This document shows, piece by piece, positions 55,924 through 64,000 of a stretch of 64,000 nt of DNA; positions within the stretch are counted from its first letter, which is position 1; each line of letters begins with the position of its first letter. The notes beneath the pieces are model-generated. The model was given only the letters and a program-made list of their open reading frames with translations. It made no database searches and was not told the DNA's origin. The DNA comes from Mycolicibacterium sp. YH-1. GTDB taxonomy: Bacteria > Actinomycetota > Actinomycetes > Mycobacteriales > Mycobacteriaceae. Position numbers and translations under genes: made by a program. Location: assembly GCF_022557175.1 (NCBI RefSeq), contig NZ_CP092915.1:3038001-3102000 (forward strand), given 5' to 3'.

Positions 55924-57062
55924 GATCGAGTGCTCCCTGCGGTGTCGTTGCGGTACTTGGTGGTGACACGCGCGAGATCCTCTGGCTCGTGCGAGGCCCC
56001 GGCACCGTGCATCTCGCGGTTGGCCCTCACGACGTCGGAGGTCTCGGCGCGGCGCTGCTGCTCGTAGGTCCGCAGTCCGGCGACACCGTGTGCGGACAGC
56101 TCATCGGCCAGCACCCGGGCATCCACGATGGCCTGCGATCCACCGTTGGCGCCGACCGGATACATCGGGTGGGCGGCGTCGCCGAGGAGGGTGACCCGAC
56201 CGCGGCCCCAGTGCGGCAACGCGTCCTTGTCGACCATCGGATAGCTGAATATCTGGTCGGTGTGGCCGATCAACTCGGTCGGGTCGAGCCAGTCGAGTGA
56301 CCAGTCGGAGAGGTGGCCGACGACGTCGCCCGCGGTCGCGGGCGCGTTCCACTCGGCGCGGCCGGCCAGCGGTCCCGGCGCGGAGGTGGGCACCTGCACC
56401 ACCCAATTCACCAGGCCGTCGCCGATGGGATAAGTGATGACGTCAACTCCGTTGGCACACTTGATGATCGCCATGGTGTGGCCGTCGAGGAAGGGCGGCA
56501 TCCGGCTCGCGCCGCGGTACATTGTGATCCCCGACGACATCAGAGGGTCCGCTTCGGGGTGCAGTGCGGCCCGCACTACCGATCCGATCCCATCGGCGCC
56601 GACGAGTACGGCACCGGATACGGGTCCGGCCACGGTCTCGACGCGGACGTGGTCGACGGTCTGGGTGAAACCGGTGACGGCGGCGCCGGTCTGCACGGCG
56701 CCCGCGCCGAGGCGGTCACGCACCGCGTCGAGCAGCAGCATCTGCAGTCGTCCGCGGTGCACCGACAGTTGCGGATACGCGTCGCCGGCGGCAAGGCCAC
56801 GGGGTTCCCGGAACAGCAGGTCGCCACCCGCCGAGTAGAAGCAGATGGAGGACGGCGCGACCGCGGTCTCGGTGAGCGCGTCGCCGAGGCCGAGGATGCT
56901 GAGTTCGCGAACGGCATGCGGCAGCAGGTTGATGCCGACACCCATCGCGCGCAGCACGCGGGCACTCTCCAGTATCCGGGCATCGACTCCGCGGGCATGC
57001 AACGTGAGCGCTGCGGTGAGGCCGCCGATGCCTGCACCGGCGATCAAGACTTCGGATTCCAT
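55920..57062 (-). CDS. FAD-dependent monooxygenase (class A hydroxylase)
   Basis: A 380-residue flavoprotein with the PHBH-type fold. The FAD-binding Rossmann motif is VLIAGAGIGGLTAALTLHARG, shown here as AGAGIGGLTAAL; the DG motif is VLVGADGIGSVVR and the second FAD motif LLGDAAHPMYPVGANGGSQA appears as GDAAHPMYPVGANGG. ATG 57062 has GGAGAC before it; GTG 57083 in frame would add 7 residues. It is divergent from a LysR gene and coupled with a hydrolase. Aromatic or quinone substrates are likely for the family. Confidence 0.88.
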   Translation of the reverse strand: MESEVLIAGAGIGGLTAALTLHARGVDARILESARVLRAMGVGINLLPHAVRELSILGLGDALTETAVAPSSICFYSAGGDLLFREPRGLAAGDAYPQLSVHRGRLQMLLLDAVRDRLGAGAVQTGAAVTGFTQTVDHVRVETVAGPVSGAVLVGADGIGSVVRAALHPEADPLMSSGITMYRGASRMPPFLDGHTMAIIKCANGVDVITYPIGDGLVNWVVQVPTSAPGPLAGRAEWNAPATAGDVVGHLSDWSLDWLDPTELIGHTDQIFSYPMVDKDALPHWGRGRVTLLGDAAHPMYPVGANGGSQAIVDARVLADELSAHGVAGLRTYEQQRRAETSDVVRANREMHGAGASHEPEDLARVTTKYRNDTAGSTRS

Positions 57063-57085
57063 GTCTCCAGCGTTGCTGCCCACGC

Positions 57086-57135
57086 GTTATAAGTCCAAGA
57101 CGATCCAGGTACATAAACTATTGTGATTGGTTATG
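57086..57135. promoter_or_regulatory. Candidate LysR site between FAD monooxygenase and lysR
   Basis: CATAA (57112-57116) and TTATG (57131-57135) form inverted arms 14 bp apart, the second covering the LysR ATG, and another GTTATAA lies at 57086. The AT-rich gap of 70 bp is the expected place for T-N11-A LysR boxes. Assignment is weak. Confidence 0.3.
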
Positions 57136-58008
57136 GAACTGCGTCAGTTGGAGTACTTCGTCGCGGTAGTCGAAGAGGCGAACTTCACCCGCGCCGCGGC
57201 CCGAGTCCACGTCGCCCAGCCGGCCGTGAGCGCTCAGATCGCACGCTTGGAGCGCGAACTCGGTCACCGACTGCTGGACCGCACGCGCCGCGAGACTCGA
57301 TTGACGGCCGCGGGCAGGGCGATGCTCCCGCACGCCCGTGCGGCACTGAGCGCTGTTTCGGCCGCCCGCGCCGCTGTCGACGACCTGTCGCAGCTGATAA
57401 CCGGAAGTGTCACGCTCGGCACCGTCACGTCGCACAACGTCGACCTCCCGACGCTCCTGGCCGACTATCACCGGGCGCACCCGGGTGTGGAGATGAGGTT
57501 GTGCACCGACGACTCGGACACCCTTATCGAGGGCCTGCGCCGTGGCGACCTCGACGCGGCGATCATCTCCGTCGTCACTGACGAGGTGCCACCGGGACTT
57601 GCCGTCGAGGTGGTGACCGACGAGGCGATCGACGCTGCAGTCGGTCCGGGTGATCCATGGTGGGGCCGCGACGAGGTCACAGTCGCCGCGCTGGCCGAAC
57701 GCAGACTCGTTGCGTTGCCCCGGGGCACGGGAATCAGGACCACGTTCGACGCGGCATGCGCCGCCGCGGGCGTGACGGCCCACGTCGCCTTCGAGGCGAG
57801 TTCTCCGCCTGATCTCGCGGCGTTGGCCGAGCGTGGGCTAGGGGTGGCGATACTGCCGGAGTCGGTGTCACGGACGCGTGCCGACCTGTTCGCGATCGCC
57901 ATCACTCCAGCCCTCCGTGGGCGGCTGGTGTTCGCCTGGCGGACGGCGGGCCCGATGAGCCCGGCGGCGCGCGTCCTCGTCGACATGGCCCGCGACCTGC
58001 TCCGGTGA
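57133..58008 (+). CDS. LysR family transcriptional regulator
   Basis: A 291-residue regulator. MELRQLEYFVAVVEEANFTR and AAARVHVAQPAVSAQIARLE form the N-terminal helix-turn-helix, followed by the linker helix and LITGSVTLGTVTSHNVDLP, beginning the two-lobed effector domain. ATG 57133 is used; TTG 57127 in frame is less likely. It is divergent from the FAD monooxygenase/hydrolase pair and is the probable regulator of that pair. Effector unknown. Confidence 0.92.
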   Translation: MELRQLEYFVAVVEEANFTRAAARVHVAQPAVSAQIARLERELGHRLLDRTRRETRLTAAGRAMLPHARAALSAVSAARAAVDDLSQLITGSVTLGTVTSHNVDLPTLLADYHRAHPGVEMRLCTDDSDTLIEGLRRGDLDAAIISVVTDEVPPGLAVEVVTDEAIDAAVGPGDPWWGRDEVTVAALAERRLVALPRGTGIRTTFDAACAAAGVTAHVAFEASSPPDLAALAERGLGVAILPESVSRTRADLFAIAITPALRGRLVFAWRTAGPMSPAARVLVDMARDLLR

Positions 58009-58074
58009 GCGTCGTCAACACGGGGGAGTGCTGCACCCTCGGCGGTGTCGGGACGGGTGCATAAGGTTAGGGCC

Positions 58075-60801
58075 GTGAGCCCCGCCAAGACCGCGTCGCA
58101 GAACGCCGCCCTCAACTCTGTCGACAACAAGCCCACGCTGATGCTGCTGGACGGGAACTCGCTGGCCTTCCGCGCGTTCTACGCGCTGCCCGCGGAGAAC
58201 TTCAAGACCCAGGGCGGGCTGACCACCAACGCCGTGTACGGCTTCACGGCCATGCTGATTAACCTGCTGCGCGACGAGCAGCCCACCCACATCGCGGCTG
58301 CCTTCGACGTGTCGCGGCAGACGTTCCGCAAGGAGAAGTTCCCCGAGTACAAGGAGGGCCGGTCCGCCACGCCCGATGAGTTCCGCGGGCAGATCGACAT
58401 CACCAAGGAGGTGCTGGGGGCGCTCGGCATCACCGCGATGGCCGAGGCGGGCTTCGAGGCCGATGACCTCATCGCGACGCTGGCCACCCAGGCCGAGCAG
58501 GAGGGCTACCGCGTTCTGGTGGTCACCGGCGACCGCGACGCGCTGCAACTCGTCAGTGACGACGTCACCGTGCTGTATCCGCGCAAGGGCGTAAGTGAGC
58601 TGACCCGGTTCACCCCCGAGGCCGTCGTCGAGAAGTACGGACTGACGCCGCGGCAGTACCCGGACTTCGCCGCGCTGCGTGGCGACCCCAGCGACAACCT
58701 GCCCGGCATCCCGGGGGTGGGGGAGAAGACGGCCGCGAAGTGGATCGTCGAGTACGGCTCGCTGCAGGCGCTCGTCGACCAGGTCGACACCGTCAAGGGC
58801 AAGGTCGGAGAGTCCTTGCGCGCCAACCTGTCCCACGTCATCCTGAACCGCGAGCTGACCGATCTGGTCAAGGATGTGCCGCTGGCCCAGACCCCTGACA
58901 CGCTGCGCATGCAGCCGTGGAACCGGGATCGGATCCACCAGCTCTTCGACGACCTGGAGTTCCGCGTCCTGCGTGATCGCCTCTTCGAGACGCTGGCCTC
59001 GGCCGATCCCGAGGTCGAACTCGGCTTCGACGTCCGCGGTGGCGTCCTGGAGCCCGGGCAGCTCGCCGCCTGGCTGTCGGAGCACAGCCTCGGCAACCGG
59101 TTCGGGCTCGCCGTGGTCGGCACCCATGTGGCCTTCGACGGCGACGCCACCGCGCTGGCCATCGTGTCGGCCGACGGTGAGGGGTGCTATCTCGACACCA
59201 CCTCTCTCAACCCCGACGACGAGGCGGCGCTGGCATCCTGGCTGTCCGATCCCGGTCCGCCCAAGGCACTGCACGAGGCCAAGCTCGCCATGCACGACCT
59301 CGCAGGCCGGGGCTGGAACCTCCGCGGCGTCACCTCCGACACCGCGTTGGCGGCCTACCTGGTGCGGCCGGGGCAGCGCAGCTTCGCGCTCGACGACCTC
59401 GCGGTCCGCTATCTGCGGCGTGAGTTGCGTGCGGAGAACCCTGAGCAGCAACAACTCTCGTTGCTCGATGACGCCGACGGCGTCGACGACCAGGCCGTGC
59501 AGACGCTGCTGCTGCGGGCATCGGCCGTGGCGGACCTCGCCGATGCGCTCGACGAGGAGTTGGCCCGCATCGACTCCTCCGCACTGCTCGGGCAGATGGA
59601 ACTGCCGGTGCAGCGGGTGCTGGCCGAGTTGGAGCACACGGGTATCGCCGTCGACCTGAAACTGCTCGGCGAGCTGCAGAGCCAGTTCGCCGAACAGATC
59701 CGCGACGCCGCCGAGGCCGCGTACTCGGTGATCGGCAAGCAGATCAACCTCGGCTCGCCCAAGCAGCTGCAGGTGGTGCTGTTCGACGAGCTCCAGATGC
59801 CCAAGACCAAGAAGACCAAGACCGGCTACACCACCGATGCCGATGCGCTGCAAGGGCTCTTCGACAAGACCGAGCACCCGTTCCTGCAGCATCTGCTGGC
59901 CCATCGGGACGCCACCCGGCTGAAGGTCACCGTGGACGGCTTGCTGAACTCGGTGGCCTCCGACGGGCGGATCCACACCACGTTCAATCAGACGATCGCG
60001 GCCACCGGTCGCCTCTCGTCCACCGAGCCCAACCTGCAGAACATCCCGATCCGCACCGAGGCCGGCAGGCAGATCCGCAACGGCTTCGTGGTGGGTGAGG
60101 GCTACGCGGAGCTGATGACCGCGGACTACAGCCAGATCGAGATGCGGATCATGGCCCACCTGTCCGGCGACGAGGGCCTGATCGAGGCGTTTAACACCGG
60201 CGAGGACCTGCATTCGTTCGTCGCCTCGCGTGCCTTCGGTGTGCCGATCGACGAGGTCACCGCCGAGCTGCGCCGCCGCGTCAAGGCCATGTCCTACGGC
60301 CTGGCATACGGGCTGAGCGCGTACGGCCTGGCGTCGCAGCTGAAGATCTCCACCGAAGAGGCCAAGGTGCAGATGGATGCCTACTTCTCCCGGTTCGGCG
60401 GCGTGCGCGACTACCTGCAATCGGTCGTCGAGCAGGCGCGCAAGGACGGCTACACCTCCACGGTGCTGGGCCGCCGGCGGTATCTGCCCGAACTGGACAG
60501 CAGCAACCGCAATGTGCGCGAGGCCGCCGAACGTGCCGCCCTCAACGCGCCGATCCAGGGCAGTGCCGCCGACATCATCAAGGTCGCGATGATCAACGTC
60601 GACGCCGCGATCAAGGACGCCGGCCTGACCTCACGCACGCTTCTGCAAGTGCACGATGAGCTGCTGTTCGAGGTCGCCGACGGCGAACGGGACGCGCTGG
60701 AGGCGATCGTCCGCGACAAGATGGGCGGCGCCTACCCGCTGTCGGTGCCCCTCGAGGTGTCGGTCGGATACGGGCGCAGCTGGGACGCCGCCGCGCACTG
60801 A
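58075..60801 (+). CDS. polA: DNA polymerase I
   Basis: Repair and Okazaki-processing polymerase of 908 residues. Residues 25-300 form the 5'-3' exonuclease (LLLDGNSLAFRAFYALP-like start LMLLDGNSLAFRAFYALPA, GFEADDLIATLA, LRGDPSDNLPGIPGVGEKTA). The middle domain (about 320-500) keeps the fold but lacks the acidic DxE exonuclease residues, as in other mycobacterial PolA without proofreading. The polymerase has TADYSQIEMRIMAHLS, RRRVKAMSYGLAYGLSAYGL and LQVHDELLFEV. TAAGGT (58062-58067) lies just before GTG 58075, so the transcript is probably leaderless; the frame extension to 58045 is rejected. Confidence 0.97.
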   Translation: MSPAKTASQNAALNSVDNKPTLMLLDGNSLAFRAFYALPAENFKTQGGLTTNAVYGFTAMLINLLRDEQPTHIAAAFDVSRQTFRKEKFPEYKEGRSATPDEFRGQIDITKEVLGALGITAMAEAGFEADDLIATLATQAEQEGYRVLVVTGDRDALQLVSDDVTVLYPRKGVSELTRFTPEAVVEKYGLTPRQYPDFAALRGDPSDNLPGIPGVGEKTAAKWIVEYGSLQALVDQVDTVKGKVGESLRANLSHVILNRELTDLVKDVPLAQTPDTLRMQPWNRDRIHQLFDDLEFRVLRDRLFETLASADPEVELGFDVRGGVLEPGQLAAWLSEHSLGNRFGLAVVGTHVAFDGDATALAIVSADGEGCYLDTTSLNPDDEAALASWLSDPGPPKALHEAKLAMHDLAGRGWNLRGVTSDTALAAYLVRPGQRSFALDDLAVRYLRRELRAENPEQQQLSLLDDADGVDDQAVQTLLLRASAVADLADALDEELARIDSSALLGQMELPVQRVLAELEHTGIAVDLKLLGELQSQFAEQIRDAAEAAYSVIGKQINLGSPKQLQVVLFDELQMPKTKKTKTGYTTDADALQGLFDKTEHPFLQHLLAHRDATRLKVTVDGLLNSVASDGRIHTTFNQTIAATGRLSSTEPNLQNIPIRTEAGRQIRNGFVVGEGYAELMTADYSQIEMRIMAHLSGDEGLIEAFNTGEDLHSFVASRAFGVPIDEVTAELRRRVKAMSYGLAYGLSAYGLASQLKISTEEAKVQMDAYFSRFGGVRDYLQSVVEQARKDGYTSTVLGRRRYLPELDSSNRNVREAAERAALNAPIQGSAADIIKVAMINVDAAIKDAGLTSRTLLQVHDELLFEVADGERDALEAIVRDKMGGAYPLSVPLEVSVGYGRSWDAAAH

Positions 60802-60870
60802 CCGGAATCACTCACTCCTGGCAGGCCACCGTGGCCGATGGTCTGTGCCATCGGCGGGAAGGACGACGAC

Positions 60871-61677
60871 GTGCCCGATCACCCCTTCGATGAGGCCCTC
60901 GAGCTCACACCCACGGAGCCGGGCCGGGCGACGGGGCGGACCAGGTCTGCGTGGGCCAACATGGTCGGCCCGTTCGGCGGGCTGACCGCGGCATTGCTGC
61001 TGCGTGCCGCCGAGAACCAACCCGACCGGATCGGGGAGCCGGTCGCGCTCACGGTCAACTTCACCGCACCCGTGGCGGATGGCGACTTCGACATCGTGTG
61101 CAACGTCGTGCGGACCAACCGGACCAATCAGCACTGGCTCATGGAGCTGTGGCAGGACGGCGCGATCAAGACCAACGCCACCGCGGTCTTCGGCGTTCGG
61201 CGCGACACCTGGTCCGACACCGAACTCGAGCCACTGACGGTGCCTGGGCCGGACGGGCTCACCTCGACCGGTCTGCTCGATGCGATCGTGTGGGCGCGCA
61301 ACTACGAGACACGCTTTGTCGAGGGGGCGATCCCTGATTCCGACGCGGGCCCGTCGCCGTCGTCCACGACCACGCTGTGGGCGCGTGATCGGCAGGGGCG
61401 AGGGTGGGACCACGCGTCGCTCGCGGCGATCAGTGACATCTTCTACCCCCGCGTGTTCCTGCGCCGGGGAGCGTTCCTGCCGGCCGGCACCATCTCGCTG
61501 ACGACCTACTTCCACGCCGACGCAGACGACCTCGCCGCGCTGAACGGAGACTTCGTGCTGGGCCGCGCCACGGCCAACAGGTTCTCCCGCGGCTTCTTCG
61601 ACCAATCAGCGCAGATCTGGAGCCGGGGTGGTGAACTCCTGTCCACCAGCCACCAGCTGGTCTATTTCAAGGACTGA
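60871..61677 (+). CDS. Thioesterase family protein (TesB-like double hotdog)
   Basis: A 268-residue protein. MVGPFGGLTAALLLRAAE near residues 30-47 and VALTVNFTAPVADGDFDI fit the first hotdog of TesB-like acyl-CoA thioesterases. The second hotdog runs from about residue 150 with FYPRVFLRRGAFLPAGTISL and LTTYFHADADDLA. GTG 60871 is preferred because GGGAAGGACG lies upstream; ATG 60838 in frame adds 11 residues. Its end touches the PrsW-like gene tail to tail. Substrate unknown. Confidence 0.85.
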   Translation: MPDHPFDEALELTPTEPGRATGRTRSAWANMVGPFGGLTAALLLRAAENQPDRIGEPVALTVNFTAPVADGDFDIVCNVVRTNRTNQHWLMELWQDGAIKTNATAVFGVRRDTWSDTELEPLTVPGPDGLTSTGLLDAIVWARNYETRFVEGAIPDSDAGPSPSSTTTLWARDRQGRGWDHASLAAISDIFYPRVFLRRGAFLPAGTISLTTYFHADADDLAALNGDFVLGRATANRFSRGFFDQSAQIWSRGGELLSTSHQLVYFKD

Positions 61678-62832
61678 CTAGGTGACGCGGTAGCTGGCCA
61701 GCCACTGCAGGGTCGGTGCGGCCGCGCGCGCCTCGTGCACGGCGTAGGCCTCCTCGTTGAGCAGCGCCTGCACGCGGGCATCGCCGAAGCCGCGGTCGAT
61801 CCGGTCACGCACGAACGCCAGCTCGACGACCTGGCTCGCGAACCGTTTGACGCCCTTGGCTGCGGGTTTTCCGCCGTGGCGTCTGGCCTCGTGGATGGCG
61901 AGCTTGCGGTTGCGGATCGAGCCCAGCCAGCTCGCCTCGTTCTCGGTGATCAGTCCCGCCGCCACCATGCCGGGCAGTTTCTCGGCCACGATGCGCTGCT
62001 CCCTGCGCCGGCTCCCGACGCCCAGGATGATGGCCAGCACGAAGATCGGCACCATCCACAGCAGGTAGACGCCGAAGTAGGCCTCGGGCCCGACCACCGA
62101 CGACCCGTTCCACAGCCCGTGCATGGTCACCGCGCCGGCATAGCCGAGCGCAATGCAACCCATCTTGGCCAGCGGGTTGCGTCGCTGCAGCGCGAAGTAC
62201 ACGCCGATGCCGAACATGGTGGTGAACAGGGGGTGCGCGAACGGCGCCATGATGAGGCGCATCGCGGCGGTGAGCAGCGACTCGCCCAGCGAGCCGCCGC
62301 TGGAGATGTAGAGGATGTCCTCGAGCCACGCGAAGCCCGCCGCGGTGATGCCGGCGTAGACCAGGCAGTCGGTCAGCGAGTTCATCTCGTTGCGTCGGCG
62401 GCCGGTCATCATGATCAGCAGGAACAGGCCCTTGGCGGCCTCCTCGACGATGGGCGCGCCGACCGCCACGGACATGAAGCTGACGCTCGCGGTTTCGACG
62501 GCACCCCCGTTGACCAGGGATTCGAACCACAGACTCAGCACTATCGACAGGATCACCGCGACCGTCGCGCCCCACAGGAACGCCAGCACCAGCAGTCGCG
62601 GCGGCTCCGGCTCCCACCTGTCCAGCCACAGGTAGGCGAGGATGACGCCGGCCATCGCCACGCTGGACAACACGAAGCCGATGGCCGTTCCGACGGGGTT
62701 GACGGCGGTGAGCCCGATGACGATCAAACCCGCGATGAGGCCGAGCAGGATGATGGTGCCGATCGGAGCCCCAACCTTGCGGATCCGCCTCGGCAGAACC
62801 CGGGCTATCGGGGGCGTCACAGGGTTGTGCAC
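61678..62832 (-). CDS. PrsW-family intramembrane protease
   Basis: A 384-residue polytopic protein of the CPBP-related PrsW family. About nine hydrophobic helices are seen. The glutamate pair is in GAPIVEEAAKGLFLL, further conserved residues are in DCLVYAGITAAGFAWLED, MAPFAHPLFTTMFG and TMHGLWNGS (histidines). PrsW cleaves an anti-sigma factor in Bacillus; the mycobacterial target is unknown. A basic cytosolic C-terminal domain of about 115 residues (Arg-rich, about 265-384) is longer than in Bacillus PrsW. GTG 62832 is used. It is divergent from rpsA. Confidence 0.87.
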   Translation of the reverse strand: MHNPVTPPIARVLPRRIRKVGAPIGTIILLGLIAGLIVIGLTAVNPVGTAIGFVLSSVAMAGVILAYLWLDRWEPEPPRLLVLAFLWGATVAVILSIVLSLWFESLVNGGAVETASVSFMSVAVGAPIVEEAAKGLFLLIMMTGRRRNEMNSLTDCLVYAGITAAGFAWLEDILYISSGGSLGESLLTAAMRLIMAPFAHPLFTTMFGIGVYFALQRRNPLAKMGCIALGYAGAVTMHGLWNGSSVVGPEAYFGVYLLWMVPIFVLAIILGVGSRRREQRIVAEKLPGMVAAGLITENEASWLGSIRNRKLAIHEARRHGGKPAAKGVKRFASQVVELAFVRDRIDRGFGDARVQALLNEEAYAVHEARAAAPTLQWLASYRVT

Positions 62833-62865
62833 CTCAGCAGGGTAGCGGGGGGTGGGCGACCGGGT

Positions 62866-62895
62866 TTGTCCAGCGTGTACCCAGTCGAGTAGTCT
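62866..62895 (+). promoter_or_regulatory. rpsA promoter candidate
   Basis: TTGTCC (62866-62871), an 18-bp spacer and TAGTCT (62890-62895) form a SigA-like promoter about 130 bp before rpsA. Between it and the gene lies the 10-bp palindrome GCGATATCGC (62913-62922). The roughly 120-nt leader could carry autoregulation, which is known for S1 in other bacteria. Confidence 0.5.
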
Positions 62896-63025
62896 CTACG
62901 GGTACTCGCTGTGCGATATCGCGAGCGCGAAGTTCCACAATAGGCGTCCGCATCGCTTTCGCGGTAGCCAATGAAACAACATCCATCAGTCCCTACGAGC
63001 AAACCTGTCCGGAGCAACCCACCAA

Positions 63026-64000
63026 ATGCCAAGTCCCTCCGTCACCTCGCCGCAAGTAGCCGTCAACGACATCGGCTCGGCCGAGGATTTTCTCGCCGCC
63101 ATCGACAAGACCATCAAGTACTTCAACGATGGCGACATCGTCGAAGGGACGATTGTCAAGGTTGACCGCGACGAAGTCCTACTCGACATCGGTTACAAGA
63201 CCGAAGGCGTCATCCCCTCCCGTGAGCTCTCCATCAAGCACGACGTCGACCCCTCAGAGGTTGTGTCCGTCGGCGATGAGATCGAGGCTCTCGTCCTCAC
63301 CAAGGAGGACAAGGAAGGCCGCCTGATCCTGTCCAAGAAGCGCGCTCAGTACGAGCGGGCCTGGGGCACGATCGAAGAGCTCAAGGAGAAGGACGAGGCC
63401 GTCAAGGGCACCGTCATCGAGGTCGTCAAGGGCGGCCTGATCCTCGACATCGGCCTGCGCGGCTTCCTGCCCGCGTCGTTGGTGGAGATGCGTCGCGTCC
63501 GTGATCTGCAGCCGTACATCGGCAAGGAGATCGAGGCCAAGATCATCGAGCTCGACAAGAACCGCAACAACGTGGTGCTGAGCCGCCGCGCCTGGCTGGA
63601 GCAGACCCAGTCCGAGGTGCGCAGCGAGTTCCTCAACCAGCTGCAGAAGGGCGCCGTCCGCAAGGGCGTCGTGTCCTCGATCGTCAACTTCGGCGCGTTC
63701 GTCGATCTCGGCGGCGTCGACGGCCTGGTGCACGTCTCCGAGCTGTCCTGGAAGCACATCGACCACCCGTCCGAGGTCGTCAACGTGGGTGACGAGGTCA
63801 CCGTCGAGGTGCTCGACGTCGACATGGACCGCGAGCGGGTTTCGTTGTCGCTCAAGGCCACTCAGGAAGATCCGTGGCGCCACTTCGCCCGCACCCACGC
63901 GATCGGTCAGATCGTCCCGGGCAAGGTCACCAAGCTGGTGCCGTTCGGTGCGTTCGTCCGCGTCGAGGAGGGCATCGAGGGCCTGGTGCACATCTCGGAG
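63026..64000 (+). CDS. rpsA: 30S ribosomal protein S1, 5' part
   Basis: Start of S1, the mRNA-binding ribosomal protein. 325 residues are in the window and the frame is open at the right edge. ATG 63026 follows CCGGAGCAACCCACCAA. S1 RNA-binding repeats lie at about residues 36-105 (GDIVEGTIVKVDRDEVLLDI), 123-188 (VKGTVIEVVKGGLILDIGLR), 209-277 (RKGVVSSIVNFGAFVDLGGV) and from 294 (VPGKVTKLVPFGAFVRVEEG). Actinobacterial S1 usually has four repeats and a variable C-terminal tail, so roughly a third of the gene is missing. Position after polA matches M. tuberculosis. Confidence 0.97.
   Translation, partial: MPSPSVTSPQVAVNDIGSAEDFLAAIDKTIKYFNDGDIVEGTIVKVDRDEVLLDIGYKTEGVIPSRELSIKHDVDPSEVVSVGDEIEALVLTKEDKEGRLILSKKRAQYERAWGTIEELKEKDEAVKGTVIEVVKGGLILDIGLRGFLPASLVEMRRVRDLQPYIGKEIEAKIIELDKNRNNVVLSRRAWLEQTQSEVRSEFLNQLQKGAVRKGVVSSIVNFGAFVDLGGVDGLVHVSELSWKHIDHPSEVVNVGDEVTVEVLDVDMDRERVSLSLKATQEDPWRHFARTHAIGQIVPGKVTKLVPFGAFVRVEEGIEGLVHISE

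Noticed and set aside
27630..61677. Duplicate thioesterase genes as a recent duplication (27630 and 60871)
   Set aside because: Both are double-hotdog proteins but they share little sequence by eye; they are separate family members rather than a fresh duplication.
61735..62892. Plus-strand 385-codon frame opposite the PrsW-like gene
   Set aside because: His/Asp/Arg-rich shadow product; the minus strand shows conserved membrane-protease motifs.

Overview
The window is chromosomal DNA of a GC-rich actinobacterium, almost certainly a mycobacterium and most likely a fast grower (Mycolicibacterium-like). The reasons are frequent GTG starts, many 4-bp ATGA/GTGA gene overlaps, and a backbone that follows the Mycobacterium tuberculosis Rv1600-Rv1630 order: hisCBHA-impA-hisFI, bcpB, trpE, a Trp-associated membrane protein, trpCBA, lgt, pyk, tesB, cydABDC, a Rv1625c-type cyclase, tRNA-Leu, pdtaR, a lipid-transfer thiolase with its DUF35 partner, polA and rpsA. 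This comparison is from memory of the families; no search was run.

Layout. 1-4519: 3' part of the histidine operon, including a HisA/PriA isomerase. 4520-11185: accessory block with a MarR/SDR pair, a drug-type MFS pump next to a CGNR zinc-finger regulator, an orphan ABC ATPase with a FadR-type regulator, and a leuA gene preceded by a 13-residue leucine leader peptide and an attenuator. 11172-20006: bcpB, the trp genes, lgt with a very long acidic repeat tail, and two small membrane proteins. 20021-28532: gltBD behind a structured leader, then pyk and tesB. 28538-34681: cydABDC (bd oxidase and its assembly exporter) on the minus strand. 34775-43841: HdeD-like protein, a polar amino-acid ABC transporter followed by a NarL-type two-component pair, a DUF2339 membrane protein, Dps2-like ferritin and a membrane adenylyl cyclase. 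43842-46982: a 1-kb stretch without a convincing gene, then an exported glycoside-hydrolase-like protein. 47120-53229: tRNA-Leu(CAA)-like gene, pdtaR and a livKHMGF branched-chain amino-acid transporter. 53244-58008: DUF167, thiolase/DUF35 pair, hydrolase and FAD monooxygenase opposite a LysR regulator. 58075-64000: polA, a thioesterase-family protein, a PrsW-like protease and the start of rpsA.

Functionally the region is dominated by amino-acid metabolism: His, Trp and Leu synthesis, glutamate synthase and two amino-acid importers. Respiration (cyd), stress protection (Dps, Bcp) and core information genes (polA, rpsA, tRNA) make up most of the rest. I found no prophage, IS element, CRISPR array or obvious defence system. 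The most unusual items are the repeat-built acidic tail of Lgt, the short-variable-arm tRNA-Leu, the exported hydrolase with its valine-rich tail, the thiolase lacking the GHP histidine, and several leader or operator-like structures (leuA, gltB, dps2, amino-acid ABC operon, cydA).
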